NCBI GenBank assembly: GCA_022828595.1
Contig: JAKGHH010000005.1
Span: forward strand, 30,578,193-30,642,192
Direction of reading: 5' to 3'
Source of the DNA: Nelumbo lutea
Taxonomy: Eukaryota > Streptophyta > Magnoliopsida > Proteales > Nelumbonaceae
DNA length: 64,000 nt
Of this stretch, positions 30,885 through 41,958 are shown in pieces. Every line of letters begins with the position of its first letter. Positions within the stretch are counted from its first letter, which is position 1. Position numbers and translations under genes: made by a program. Under the pieces are notes generated by a model. That model was not told the origin of the DNA and ran no database searches. It was given only the letters and a program-made list of their open reading frames with translations.

Positions 30885-31460
30885 GGTGTTCACTACCCAC
30901 ACGGCGACGCACTCGTCATAAAGCTAAGGATTAGCGACTTCGAAGTCTGGCGCGTACTGGTGGACTCAGGCAGTTCGGCAGACATTCTATTCAAATCGGC
31001 GTTCAACCAATTACAGTTGCAGAAAAGTGATTTGAAACCCGCTCACACTCCTCTGGTAGGCTTCAGCGGAGAGGAAGTCAGGCCCTTGGGGAAAATAACA
31101 GTACCTGTGGAAGTTGGCACATGGCCGTGCGCGGTAAGACTCAGTCATGATTTCCTGGTGGTCGCGACCCCCTTCCCATACAACGCCATAATAGGGTGAC
31201 CAATTATGCATATTCTGCGTGCTGTGGTCTCCACCTATTATCTGGCAATGAAGTTCCCAACGGACTTCGGTGTGGGGGTAGCGCGGGGTGACCAACTTGA
31301 GTCCCGCAAATGCTATGTTGCTGCCCTAAATGGAAAAACCAAAGTAGCCGACGACCTCGAACTAGAGCGACCTGTGGAGCAGGGCGAGGAACGAGCTTCG
31401 GCCACTGAGGAAACAATCACAGTCCCTACCTCGGCTACAGATCCGACGCGAACACTATAG
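30885..31460 (+). pseudogene. Tat-2 aspartic protease region
   Basis: LVDSGSSADILF (active-site D-S-G) followed by FNQLQLQKSDLKPAHTPLVG, FSGEEVRPLGKITVPVEVG and PFPYNAIIG, the flap and second half of a retropepsin fold, ending at a TGA after IIG. It then runs to MKFPTDFGVGVARGDQ and KVADDLELE. This is the part missing from Tat-1. Confidence 0.8.
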
Positions 31461-32770
31461 ATCAGTGCCTCTGTCAAGGAGCCTTTGCGAACTGAACTGA
31501 TGAGTTTCTTACTCCAAAATTTAGATATTTTTGCATGGTCCGCGGCAGATATGCCCGGTATTGACCCTGGCCTTATAAGTCACAAGCTTAACACTGACCC
31601 AGTAGTCAGACCCATTAGATAGAAGAAACACAACTTAGCCTAGGAGCGTTGGAGGGCGGTCGACGAAGAAGTCAAAAAGCTCCTCGCAGCGGACTTCATA
31701 AGGGGAGTTCATTACCCGAGCTGGGTAGCCAACCCAGTGCTGGTGAAAAAAGCCAACGGCAAGTGGTGCCTGTGCATCGACTACACCGACCTGAACCGAG
31801 CTTGCCCAAAAGACTACTTCCCCTGCCTCGAATTGACCACCTAGTGGACGCGACCTCGGGACATGAGCTGCTAACCTTCCTGGACACCTACTCAAGCTAC
31901 AACCAGATCAAGATGGACCAGTCCAACGAAGAAAAAACCAGCTTCATTACCGAGTTTGGCCTGTACTGTTACAAGGTCATGCCCTTCGAGTTAAAGAATG
32001 CTGGTGTGACCTTTCAAAGACTTGTAAATAAATTCTTTCGGCCTTTAATTGGCATGAAAATCGAATGTTATGTAGACGACATGGTCGTCAAAACACAATT
32101 TTTGCGAGAATTAATAAAAGACTTGGATTCTGTCTTTCAAATTCTGCGTCAATATAACATGAGACTAAACCCAAACAAGTGTGTCTTCAGTGTCACATCG
32201 GATAAGTTTCTAGGGTACATTGTCAACCGGCGCAGTATTGAGGCCAACCCGAACAAAATAAAGGCCATCCTTGATATGAGACCACCTTGGAAAGTAAAAG
32301 AAGTTCAAAGGCTAAACGGCCGCATAGACACTCTGAGCCACTTCATGTCCAAGTCGGCAGACCGCTGCCTGCCTTTCTTTAAGGCAATCAAAGGCAAATG
32401 GTTCAAATGGACCCAAGATTGCCAGCTCGCGTTCGACGAGCTAAAGACTTACCTCGCCACCATACCAACCTTAGCCAGACCCGAGGAGGGCGAGGTCTTA
32501 GAACTATATGTCTCGGTGAGCGATGAGGTGGTCAGTTCGGTATTAGTAATACAAGTAGATCGGATCCAGCGGCCCGTCTATTATGTTAGTAAAATTCTCC
32601 AGGGAGCAGAGACAAGGTACCCGCAGATAGAGAAAATAGCCTACGCACTGGTGATATCAGCTCGGAAACTCCGCTCGTACTTCCAAGCTCACACAGTCGT
32701 TGTCTTAACCGACAAACCCCTAAGGCAAGTCTTGCTGAAGCCCGAGGTCTCCGGTAGGCTGATGAAGTGG
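31461..32770 (+). pseudogene. Tat-2 reverse transcriptase
   Basis: An early part in one frame (VEDEEVKKLLAADFI-like, WVANPVLVKKANGKWCLCID) shifts near 31825 into the long frame. That frame reads IDHLVDATSGHELLTFLDTY, MPFELKNAGVTFQRLVNKFF, CYVDDMVVKTQF, LNPNKCVFSVTSDKFLGYIV, MSKSADRCLPFFKAIKG and RPVYYVSKILQGAETRYPQI. YVDD is intact. A second frameshift near 32770 leads into the RNase H linker. Confidence 0.9.
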
Positions 32771-33450
32771 GCATCGAACTCAGCGAGTACGATCTTCAGT
32801 ACAAACCACGGATCTCAATTAAAGCCCAAGCTTTGGCAGATTTTGTCACCGAGTGCACTTTCAGCCATGAAGCCCAATAGGTTGAGGCCGAGGTCCCCAG
32901 TTCGGGTGAACCCGGAGCTCCCAAGCCAATAGAGTCTGAACCCTGTGAAGTAGCAGCCAGTGTGGCATCTCTCCTAGTCAAACGAAACGCGAATTGGGAT
33001 GAGGAGCCCTAGATCCTTCACGTGGATGGTTCCTCGAACCAGCAAGGCAGCGGGGCTGGAATAGTCTTATGCGGCCCGGGTGGCACAAAATTAGAATACG
33101 CACTACGCTTTGAGTTCGCGGCATCGACCAACGAGGCAGAGTACGAAGCACTGATAGCCGGGCTGAACCTAGCGCAAAAGGTCAAAGCAAAGCACTTAGT
33201 CATCTGCAGCGATTCCCAGCTCGTGGTCAACCAAGTTACGGGCGAGTACGAAGCACGCGAGCTCTCCATGATCGCATATTTGGCAAAAGTTAAAGAGACC
33301 CTTCTCAACTTCCAGCCACACTTCATCAGGAAAATCCAGAGGTCAGAGAACACTGAGGCCGATGCTCTATCCCGGTTAGCCAGCGCAAGTCACAACAACA
33401 TGAGAACCGTGTACATAGAGGATTTACCTCAGCCTAGTATTCTCGGGGGG
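32771..33450 (+). pseudogene. Tat-2 RNase H
   Basis: Open from about 33013: HVDGSSNQQGSGAGIVLCGP, FEFAASTNEAEYEALIAGL, LVICSDSQLVVNQVTGEYEA, NTEADALSRLASAS. All four acidic residues (Asp, Glu, Asp, Asp) are present. A TAG precedes it at 33010-33012 and a G-rich tract (GGGGGGTGGGGGGG at 33446-33459) shifts the frame after ILGG. Confidence 0.85.
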
Positions 33451-34690
33451 TGGGGGGGTAGAGGATGTCGCTCCCGTCCTCGAAGCAGAGCCGAGCTGGA
33501 TCGACCCACTCGCGAGCTTCTTGATAGACGGAGCCCTCCCTACAGAACGCAATGCGGCCAAGAGGGTGCAGTGCCAGGCAGCCAAATACGTCATAATAGA
33601 CGAATGGTTATACCGACGGTCCTACACGCTCCCCTACTTGCGTTGCCTGCGACCTTCCGAAGCCGAGTTCATACTTCGCGACACTCATGAAGGTCTGTGT
33701 GGCAGACACCTGGGGAGCAGAGCACTCACCAAAAAAGCACTTCGACAAGGATACTATTGGCCAACGATGAAGGCAGAAGCAGTTGAGCTTGTCAGAAAAT
33801 ACGACAAGTGTCAGAAGCACGTCAATATCCACCATCAGCCTGCTTTCGACTTCAAATACCTTGCCAGCTCGTGGCCCTTTGCACAATGGGGCATCGACCT
33901 CCTGGGGCCATTCCCGCCAGCAATAGGTGGAAGAAAATTCCTAGTTGTTGCAGTAGATTACTTCACGAAGTGGATAGAAGTCGAACCTCTGGCAACTGTT
34001 ACGGCCCAAAACATACAGAACTTCTTTTGGAAGAACATAGTATGTCGTTTTGGGTTACCTCGAGTACTAATCTTTGACAACGGCAAGCAGTTCAAGGATA
34101 TCAAGTTCCAAGAGTGGTGCCAGAACATGGGGATTCGACAGAACTTCACATCCGTCGCGCACCCGCAGGCAAACGGTCAGACGGAAGTTATGAATAGAGC
34201 CATCCTGCGCAGACTGAAAGCACGTTTAGATCGAGCTAAGGGATTGTGGGCCGAAGAGCTACCAAGCGTTTTATGGGCTCACAGAACTACAGAAAAAACC
34301 GCCACGGGAGAAGCCCTCTTCAACCTCACCTACGGCACTGAAGCAGTGATCTCGATAGAAATCGAAGTACCAACATTGCGACTAGAAACATACGACGATC
34401 GGACAAACGGAAATGAGTTACGTACCAACCTTGACCTACTGGACGAGGTAAGGGACCTCGCGCACATCAGGACAGCAGCCTACCAGCAGCAGGTAGCTCG
34501 CTACTACAATGCCAAAGTAAAGCAACGAAGCTTCTGAGTCGGCGACCTGGTCCTTCGTAAGATTATGGTGCCCGAACCCGGCGTGGGCAAACTTGGACCA
34601 AGCTGGGAAGGGCCCTATAAAGTAAAGAGAGTGCTCGGGGGGCATACGAGCTCAAAACCTTAGAAGGCAAACAAGTACCTCGAGCGTGGA
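33451..34690 (+). pseudogene. Tat-2 integrase, near-complete
   Basis: The open frame 33521-34537 shows the zinc-binding part (HEGLCGRHLG ... YYWPTMKAEA ... KYDKCQKH; first Cys of the pair changed to Tyr), WGIDLLGPFP, LIFDNGKQF and HPQANGQTEV. The second Asp and the Glu are 35 residues apart (D35E). The C-terminal part reads TNLDLLDEVRDLAHIR, a stop (RSF-TGA), then VGDLVLRKIMVPEPGVGKLG and PSWEGPYKV. Integrase inserts the cDNA into the genome. Confidence 0.85.
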
Positions 34691-35036
34691 ACATTATCAA
34701 CTTAGGGCGATACTACCTATAAACCACCAAGCGAAGTGGACGAAATCGATACAAGGGCCTAAGGGCCATGATGCAGAGCCAAGAAGAATCTCGGCGTAAG
34801 CAAGCAAAGAAGTCGGGCATATTATCAGCTCGGCAAAAAATCAATTTTCTACAAAAGCCTTAGCGCTGAAATAGATCGTGTAAGTACAATAACCCGGACA
34901 AGAAATAGTGGCATATTATCAGTTTGACAAAGAATCAGTTCGGGAAAAAGAACAGGCAAAAAGATTGTCTATTCCATTGCAAGAAACATGAGTACATTGG
35001 CCATCAGAAGGCACTTCCAAAAAAAAAAAAAAATCT

Positions 35037-36570
35037 TTACATGCCCGGAGCTACTTCTTCGCCATCAGAAGGAACTTCAACAACACCCGAAGGCCCTGCC
35101 TCTCCTTCAGAGTCTGGCTTGCCATCGGCAACATTGGCCATCTCTTGAGTTATATGCGAAGTGAATATGGCACTAACATCGAGGTCGGGGTACGTGTTCC
35201 GGATCATCCACTGGCTCAGCTTGAACCCCCTTCTGTAAGAATCCACCATCAGATCGTCAAAACACGGAGAGGCAATATAGTCTTCAACGGCCTTCTTCTT
35301 GGCGTCTTCAATGCCTTGGGAAAAAATCTGCATTTTCTCCCTGATGTCCTCCTAAAGATATTCGACTTGATGCTGCAAGTCCAACTTCAAGTCCGCCATG
35401 TGCTTGATGACTAACCCCATGGCCTCGATATCACGCTGAGACATCGCCTGCCTGGCCATGGCGACGCGAGCAGCTTCTTCGGCAGCATTAGCGGCCGCCT
35501 CAACAGCTCGGATATTCGCCTCGGCGGCACGGAAAGCCTCTTCAGCAACATGGGTGGTAGCCTCAGCAGCTCACGCCTGTCGTGAGCTCCTCTCCACTTG
35601 GGCTGCTAAGGCGTGAATTGAAGAATTCACCTACCAAAAGAAACAAGTGAGCAACAACAGTAAAAGCGATAGAAAATGAAGAAGGCAGACGAAATCTGAC
35701 TTACCACCATAGCATGTGTTACGGCGCAGCAAGCGGCCTAGTTCAGAGGAAGATCGGTCCACACCGCGATCTCCTCGGGGAAAGTAGCCTCCCTACTCTT
35801 CTGAAGAGCGTAGTTCAGCATCAACACGCTCCTGAACTCCCCTTGAGCTCCTGAACCCAAGGGCCCAGCCCGCGTATGAGCGGACCCAGAGTGAGCAGGA
35901 GCACTAGAGTATGCAGGAGCACCCGTATAAGTGGTCTCAGCGTAAGGCGCCTCGGCAGCTTCATGCATCGGTGGAGTCACCTCAGGCTCCCTGGGCAGAT
36001 CCTCCGGCGTGTGGCCTAGAACTTAAGGCTCCTCATCCGGGGGCAGCTCGGTACGAGTTCGCTTGGCGACCCCCTTCCTCCTCTTCATGCCTTGGAACAG
36101 ACGCCCCCCATGAGTTCTCTCTGCGTCCATCACACCTGCAGAAACGAGTTCGACATAAGAAAAAATGAAGGAACAAAGCAAGCAAGAAACCGCAGAACTA
36201 GAAACCTACTCGAACTCAGGCCGGCCGCAATAAGTTTGGCCTCCGTTAAGTACTGATGGCACTTTAAACCATGTCGTGCCCATTGCCGGAGGCCCTTCAT
36301 AGTCTCTTTGTCAAGAGTGACACCTGAATCAAGAGCGGTCTCACCCCACCCGGTCTAAAAGGGCCATCCTTGTGCACTTCGCACACCGAAGTAGTCCCGC
36401 TTCCACACCGGGACCTTATTAGGAAGATCGTGCAGAAGCTTAAAGCCCGGGCGAGGAGAAAGGTAATACGCCCGTCTTCCCCCAGGAAGAGAACCCGCTT
36501 GTCTCTTGAGCATCAAGATGGAGGAGAATATCTCCAAGTCTAAAAGGAAATTCTACTCGCAAAAAAGGGA
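35037..36570 (-). pseudogene. Tat-2 antisense ORF, N-terminus deleted
   Basis: Minus-strand exons: from about 36570 down (LEIFSSILMLKRQ, YYLSPRPGFKLLHDLPNK, VWKRDYFGVRSAQGWPF). An intron at 36205-36136 (70 nt, GTTTCT...CTGCAG) precedes MDAERTHGGRLFQGMKRRK and a Pro/Ala-rich part. A second intron at 35704-35631 (74 nt, GTAAGT...TGGTAG) precedes VNSSIHALAAQVERS, an Ala/Glu-rich coiled coil, and the C-terminal CFDDLMVDSYRRGFKLSQWM to a stop after EEVAPGM. Same family as the Tat-1 ORF, with intron 1 at the matching place. A deletion removes everything before LEIFSSI together with its promoter. Confidence 0.75.
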
Positions 36571-36702
36571 GACTTGAGCTTCGGAGTTATCACACCGGGT
36601 TCCCCCTGAAGTTCTCTCATCTTTCCCGTTTCAGGCTCCCCAACGCTCCAGCTTAATGGCGAATTCGTTGACAGCTAAGACCGGCCGGATTGCGCTCCAT
36701 CA
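36571..36702 (+). mobile_element. Truncated 3' LTR of Tat-2
   Basis: Matches the last ~133 bases of the 5' LTR (28723-28855), from GACTTGAGCTTC to GCTCCATCA, with scattered differences. The first ~710 bases of the LTR are absent. Ends at the GAGCC duplication. Confidence 0.9.
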
Positions 36703-36939
36703 GAGCCAATATCTGATTCATTGATAGAAAATAAAAACATAGGTGTCAATGGACCAGATTTGAGTTGAAACCAATCTAAATTAACAGAAATTTGAACAGA
36801 TTGGACAGTCTCTAGACTGGTCCAAAATGGTCCAAAAGATTCATTGGACTGGATTGGACCAGGTCCATTTGTAATGGACTCACATTGGACTGGACCGGAT
36901 TGGACCAAATCCAGTCCAATTGACACCCCTAACCTCAAG

Positions 36940-37443
36940 GTTGTAAAGCTTTTGATTTGGCGGAAGCACCATACGAGGTCCCTAAGGCATTGATAATGGA
37001 GGTCTTTGGAGAATTGTTTGTGGTGGAAGGCCTGAAATCTTTAATCCCCATACCCCATAGAGGCTTCTGATGGGTGGCGGTGGAAGAAGGGGAGGAAGGA
37101 GCAGGGTATTAAAATCGGAGGGTTCCAAGTCTGAGTTGAAAGCTGCGAAGGCTTGTGGATTTTTACGTGGATGCTTCAGTGTTAGCAGATATTAGAGGGA
37201 AGAAGTCGGTGAGGGGTAAAGGGAGAGATGGAAGAGATAAGGTTAGCTCCTAGTCATGCCAATGTTGGGTGCTTGACTGAGCCCCCGTCTTAACAGTTTC
37301 TTAGGATTTTCGGAGGTTGGTTCAGTTTGGAAGTTCGAAAATCTTCGTTTTCCTTTTGAACAAGCCTTTGAGTGTTCTGTAGTTCTCTCAGTTGTATTTC
37401 TCTCTTTTATTTTTCATAAAATTTATTTTCTTGATCCTTGAAA
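36940..37443 (+). mobile_element. LINE-like remnant, right part with A-rich end
   Basis: Continues the sequence interrupted at 27832. The end (TTTTCATAAAATTTATTTTC, then TTGATCCTTGAAAAAAG) resembles the 3' UTR and A-rich tail of plant LINEs. No intact frame. Confidence 0.35.
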
Positions 37444-37671
37444 AAAGAGGGTTAATATGGACAAGGGGATAAAAAATGTAGTTAATTTACTAGGCTTCCT
37501 TTCTAATGGATGCCTTGGATTAGGCTTGAGATCCCTACATATGGTATAAATAGGTGAAGTCCCATTGGGCAACTCTTATTTGACACAATTATTTCCTAAT
37601 TATAAATTTACTTGTACACATTGAATTTATTATATATGTTAAAATATTTTTCTAAGCTTATCTTTTACTAC

Positions 37672-38312
37672 TAAGGCTCCGTTTGCTTTTCGGTAAATTA
37701 CTTATCCGGGTAGTTTTTTCACAGGAAAGACTTACCCAAGTAAATTTATTTTACCCATGTTCTTTTGTTTACCCACTTACCCAGAAAAATAAACTTTCCC
37801 TCATCACCACATAAATCTGAAAAAAAGAATATGGGTTTCTTAGTCAATGGCAATCCAAATCCCATTGACCAACTTTTCCTCTTCTCAAAATCCAAAAAAA
37901 GAATGCCCATTAAGCCCCTATTCGCTTTACGATAAGTAACTTATCCAGATAAAAGCAATTACTTGGGCAAGTTTTTCCTAGGAAACGCTTACCAGGGTAA
38001 GTGTATTTACCCATGTTCTTTTATTTCCCATGTGAATAAAGCAATGACTATTTTAGCCATAGAAATCTATTATTAAAAGGGGCATTTTTGTCCTATTCAA
38101 GTGTTGACAACTTTTCCCCTATGTAGGAAAGTTATTTACCCACCTAAGAGATGATTATCACTTTCTTGGGTAAGCGGTACCCAGGAAAATAAACTTTCTC
38201 TGGTCCTCACATAAAGATGAAAAAAGAATATGGGATTCTTGGTCAATGGAAACCAAAATCCCATTGACCAACTTTCCCCTCTCTCAAAATCCAAAAAATA
38301 ACACCCCTAAGT
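37672..38312. repeat. Two diverged copies of a ~240 bp MITE-like unit in tandem
   Basis: AAGGCTCCGTTTGCTTTTCGG opens copy 1 and AAGCCCCTATTCGCTTTACG opens copy 2 at 37914. Both contain AAAGAATATGGG.TTCTT, GTCAATGG, AATCCCATTGACCAACTTT and CTCAAAATCCAAAAAA. Copy 2 has about 160 extra bases in its middle. Each copy also holds short inverted repeats (GGGTAAGT and ACTTACCC types). Confidence 0.75.
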
Positions 38313-39015
38313 GAAAAGCCCTTCCAACGTTTATAGGGTTGGTTTGTCTATAAGACCAAACCAACTCTTTTTATTTCATATATCATATTTAGTTGTAAAC
38401 AATAAAAGAATATTATAATTTTATATATAAAAATTAGACATAGCCATCCACATATATTCTTCAATGTAGCTTCTTCCACTATGAGTCCCCCTTGATTTAC
38501 TCTTAACTCTCACAATGTATTTCATGACTCCTTTTAGTCTTGAGCACTCCTTGAACTCTCAACTAAGAATAGGAACAAGGAAAACATAAGGGATGCCTAG
38601 AAACTTTTGATGTCTAGAAATCTTTGATGTCCATTCTAATTAATAAATAACATGGCTTGACCTATTCTAATAGTCTTAAGACTTTCAGTGTATATATATA
38701 TATATATATATATATATGAACATAATCTATGACCATGTATCAAGTTCAAATTATGGAAAGGGCTACTTGGAGTAGATTGGAGTTGCTAGAGGGAAGCAAC
38801 TACTTGTCATTAGAGTGTGAGGGTCTTTTTACCACCAAAATGAGAGCTATCATGGAAAGCACAATCTTTTGCTAACCAAATCAATAGTTTTTGGCAAAAT
38901 AATTGTTCTGGGGTAAAACCATGGTTCCCAATTTTTCCACTTTGACCGTCTGGTCTAGTCCAGTTTTGAAAACCATGGTTAAGATGTCAATTATGTAAAC
39001 ATGGTAGTATGTTAC
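38313..39015. other. Non-coding spacer with a (TA)n run at 38690-38717
   Basis: AT-rich unique-looking sequence. The only structure I see is the TA microsatellite. Confidence 0.5.
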
Positions 39016-40615
39016 TGATGTGTAGCTCATTGTGACACTAGCAAGTGCACTAGCCGTTCAAATAATAAAGTAGAGAGTGAAGTATCGTTCCCACGAGGAT
39101 TTAGGAAACAATTACCAATACTAAATTGAGCATTTCTTATCTGATCAACAAATAAATCAAAACTCTAATGAAAGCTAAGAAATCCTAAATTAAAATCTAT
39201 CTAAATCATTGGCCCAATTGCCTTCAATTCAGGTTAGAAGAGTAAGCAGTAAATGTCAATCTCAGAATTCAGCAATCTATCAATTTGGATCATTCGAATG
39301 AATCATGATTGAGCCTTGGTTTGGTGAAACCCCAAGGTCATGAACAGCCTCTCTCAAGCGCATGTTCATCCTATGCATGAGTGACGGTTCTTTATCTCTA
39401 GCAAGAATTTAATCCCCATGCATGCATTTCTTCAAACACTTCTAAGGCATCAATTCAAATCTGAATTGATCACCAACTGAATTGTGCAAGTTATCTCTAA
39501 CCTTGCACTCAATTCAGTTCTTGAATAGTAGATCTGAATTCCTAGAGTCTCTCTCAAACACTCTAGGAATTCCAAGCTGTAGATTAATTCGGCCAATCTG
39601 AAAATTTCAGATTTGAATTCTTTTTCAAGCAATTCAGATCTTGCAATCTTAGATATGAGAATTCAGATCTGAGTTTTGAAGGTTAGTTGGCCGAATTACT
39701 CTACAATAACACCCTTATTCAAGAAACTTCAAGTATAATTCATGACCATTTGAATGAATCAAAAAGAATTAGATTGCTGAACTGAAATTTTACAAGCTGA
39801 AATACATCAAGGAAGAATGGAAACAAGGAGAAAGAAGAAAGAAAATATAACAAAGAAACTGAATTCAAATCAAAAGATAATTAAACTACAAATGATTTAT
39901 TACAAAAGATCTTTGAATCACAAACCCTCAATTCGAACTCACCTTCTCCTTCTAGCTTGCTTGTCTTGAACTTCCTTCAGCCCTTCTTCTTCTTCTTCCT
40001 TGCGCCTAGCCTTCTTCTCTTCTCTTCTCTCAAGGTGGCCGAACCTCTAAGAGTGGGAGAGCCTTCCTCTAAGCAATTGAACAACTTTCTCCCCTCCTAG
40101 AGGCCTCCTTATATAGTTTTTCAAGGGGGCTCTTGCCCCTTCTTGAAGCCTCTAGAATGGGGTGTATTACACCCCTCATGAACCTTCTAGAGTGCTCCCT
40201 CCTTCTCTTCAAGAAACTCCTAGAAGTTGCCGCCCCTAGCTCCCTTTGGGCTGCTATTTGGGCTACAACTTAGCTTGCTTTTGAGCTCATGTGGGCTACA
40301 CTCTAGGCTGTTATTTGGGCTAAAAATGGGCTGGGCCGAAATTTCCTTCTTGCTAGGCTTCTTCCCTTGGATTTTCCAAAGAGTTTCACTTGCTCTTCTT
40401 GGGCCGAATGAAATTCTCTTGCTCTCATGGCTGGGCCGGGCTGAAATTGATAAATTTTTGGGTTTTCTTTTCTTGCTTTTACCTTCTTTTTGTTGATTTG
40501 GATCCCCCTGAAAATCTTTCTTGCAATCAAGCTAAAATAGGGCAAAATTTAATTAAACCATCATAAAATTTCATGCAAAGACCTCATAAAATATAGATAA
40601 ATTGTAGGTTCATCA
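39016..40615 (-). mobile_element. 3' LTR of the Athila element
   Basis: Bounded by TGATGTGTAGCTC and GGTTCATCA on +. On the minus strand ACTATATAAGGAGGCCTC (near 40118-40101) is the TATA box. It carries the phrase AAGTATCGTTCCCACGAGG near 39079, common in plant Gypsy LTRs (from memory). The partner LTR is not in the window. Confidence 0.8.
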
Positions 40616-40632
40616 AATACCCCCACACTTAA
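40616..40632 (-). other. Polypurine tract of the Athila element
   Basis: Minus strand AAGTGTGGGGGTATT immediately before the LTR start TGATGAACC. Confidence 0.75.
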
Positions 40633-41958
40633 GCTTTTGCTTGTCCTCAAGCAAAGACATCAGCCATAAACTTAACATTCCCCCCTTCTGTTCTCACCAT
40701 TTACCTGGTGAACTTTTTTAGATAGAAATGCATTGAGTAGTCGGGGAACTTTTGTAAGTGCTCAACTCTTATTCTTGTAAATTACCATTTAAGATATGTA
40801 TCAGATCCAAGGAAAGGAGAATATGAATTTCATCATAGTCTAGCCTTCACTCCTAATTCATATATAAATCAGCTCCGTAATTGTCAAGGTTAATGATCAA
40901 ATTTCACTAAGTTTCACATCTGTAACTAAATCTCAATGAGATTTCAACTTTAGAGTGCCCCTTTGAACCTCGGTTGTCACTACAATTACTTATTTCTAAG
41001 GGTGAGTGCATCTTATGCTCCATCTCACCCATTTCTTCTTTTTTTTTTTTTTTTTCGGTGTGAGTGCATTTTATGCTCCATCTCACACTTTTCTCTCCTT
41101 TTTTTTTTTTTTGGTGTGAGTGCATCTTATGCTCCATCTCACACTGGTCACTTACTTGAGGTAGGACTCATGTTCTGAGCTGCTAGTTTTACTATTCAGC
41201 TCAAAATAGCGGAGTCAATTTGGGCTTTTGTCCTTCTTTGCAATTATTGAACCTCAAGAATCAACACTTCAGATGTGCACTAGCTTTCTTGACCATTAAC
41301 AATGAAATCAAGGGCTTCCATACACATGAAGGAAGTTAGGGCTAGTCATGCTGAAAGGCATATTCAGCTCCCCTTTTCTCATGCATATATCAAATTGGGT
41401 CATTCACAAGAATAAAAACTTAACAAGTACATCAGTCTCCCTCAACTCATTGAATTCCTTCTTAAAAAAAATCATCAAATAAATAGTAATGAACTTGAGG
41501 GGTTCCAGTCTTTTTTGGTTATGTCATTGCCTGCATATGTGTGTTGGGGTGAATGAGGTGCATGGTTTCAACCCCCATACCCTAGCCTCGGGCTCACTCC
41601 CCCACACTTAAGATGAACATTGTCCTCAATGTTCGTAGTGTTAGGGAGTCACACTTGCTAGAGCAAACTGAAGAAAAGAAAATGATGAACTGAGTCCTTA
41701 AAGAATTGGAATTTTGAGAAAAAGATCTTTATTTTACTAACTAATATTCTAAAAAGATAAATGACAAAAAGATGCATTAAATTATTCATGAGCAAGCATA
41801 AAAGATTATTGGTTATCAAGATAAACAGTGGATGGAGGGGGTACAGTACCGCCCATTAAATATGGTTTCAGGCGCTCACCATTTACTTTAAACGTGCCCT
41901 GAACCGGGTGGGTGAGTTCTATAGCCCCATGGGGAAAAACCTGTGAAATGGTAAAGGG
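40633..41958 (-). other. Athila post-integrase spacer
   Basis: No env-like ORF is open here. It contains a tandem repeat at 41002-41150. ACTTAAGATGAACATTGTCC near 41609 resembles the AAGCTTTTGCTTGTCCTCAA block by the polypurine tract. Confidence 0.5.
41002..41150. repeat. Three tandem ~57-bp units with poly-T tracts
   Basis: GTGAGTGCATCTTATGCTCC (or TTTTATG) starts at 41002, 41060 and 41116. Units end in CATCTCAC followed by 13-18 T. The T tracts differ in length. Confidence 0.9.

Larger units (their letters stand above)
28011..36702 (+). mobile_element. Tat-lineage Gypsy retrotransposon Tat-2, 3' LTR mostly deleted
   Basis: Starts TGATGAAGGAAGATTTGGCC and ends TTGCGCTCCATCA with a perfect GAGCC duplication (28006-28010 and 36703-36707). 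Order on +: LTR, primer site, gag, protease, RT, RNase H, integrase, antisense ORF, LTR remnant. Motifs and primer site closely resemble Tat-1. Coding parts have only a few stops and frameshifts, so it is less decayed than Tat-1. A deletion joins the middle of the antisense ORF to the last ~130 bases of the 3' LTR. Confidence 0.9.
27841..36931. mobile_element. hAT-type MITE split by Tat-2
   Basis: Left end TAAGGGTGTCAATGGACTGG and right end TCCAGTCCAATTGACACCCCTA are inverted repeats of the TAGGGGTGTCAAT type. Octamers outside them, ACCTTAAG (27833-27840) and ACCTCAAG (36932-36939), match at 7 of 8 positions, the 8-bp duplication of hAT elements. The actual MITE sequence is 27841-28010 plus 36708-36931. 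The right part holds an additional internal TAGGTGTCAATGG start near 36740, so the original element was rearranged or doubled. Confidence 0.7.

Noticed and set aside
33521..34537. Open integrase frame as a domesticated host integrase
   Set aside because: It is flanked by RNase H and an LTR within a target-site-duplicated element, so no evidence of domestication.
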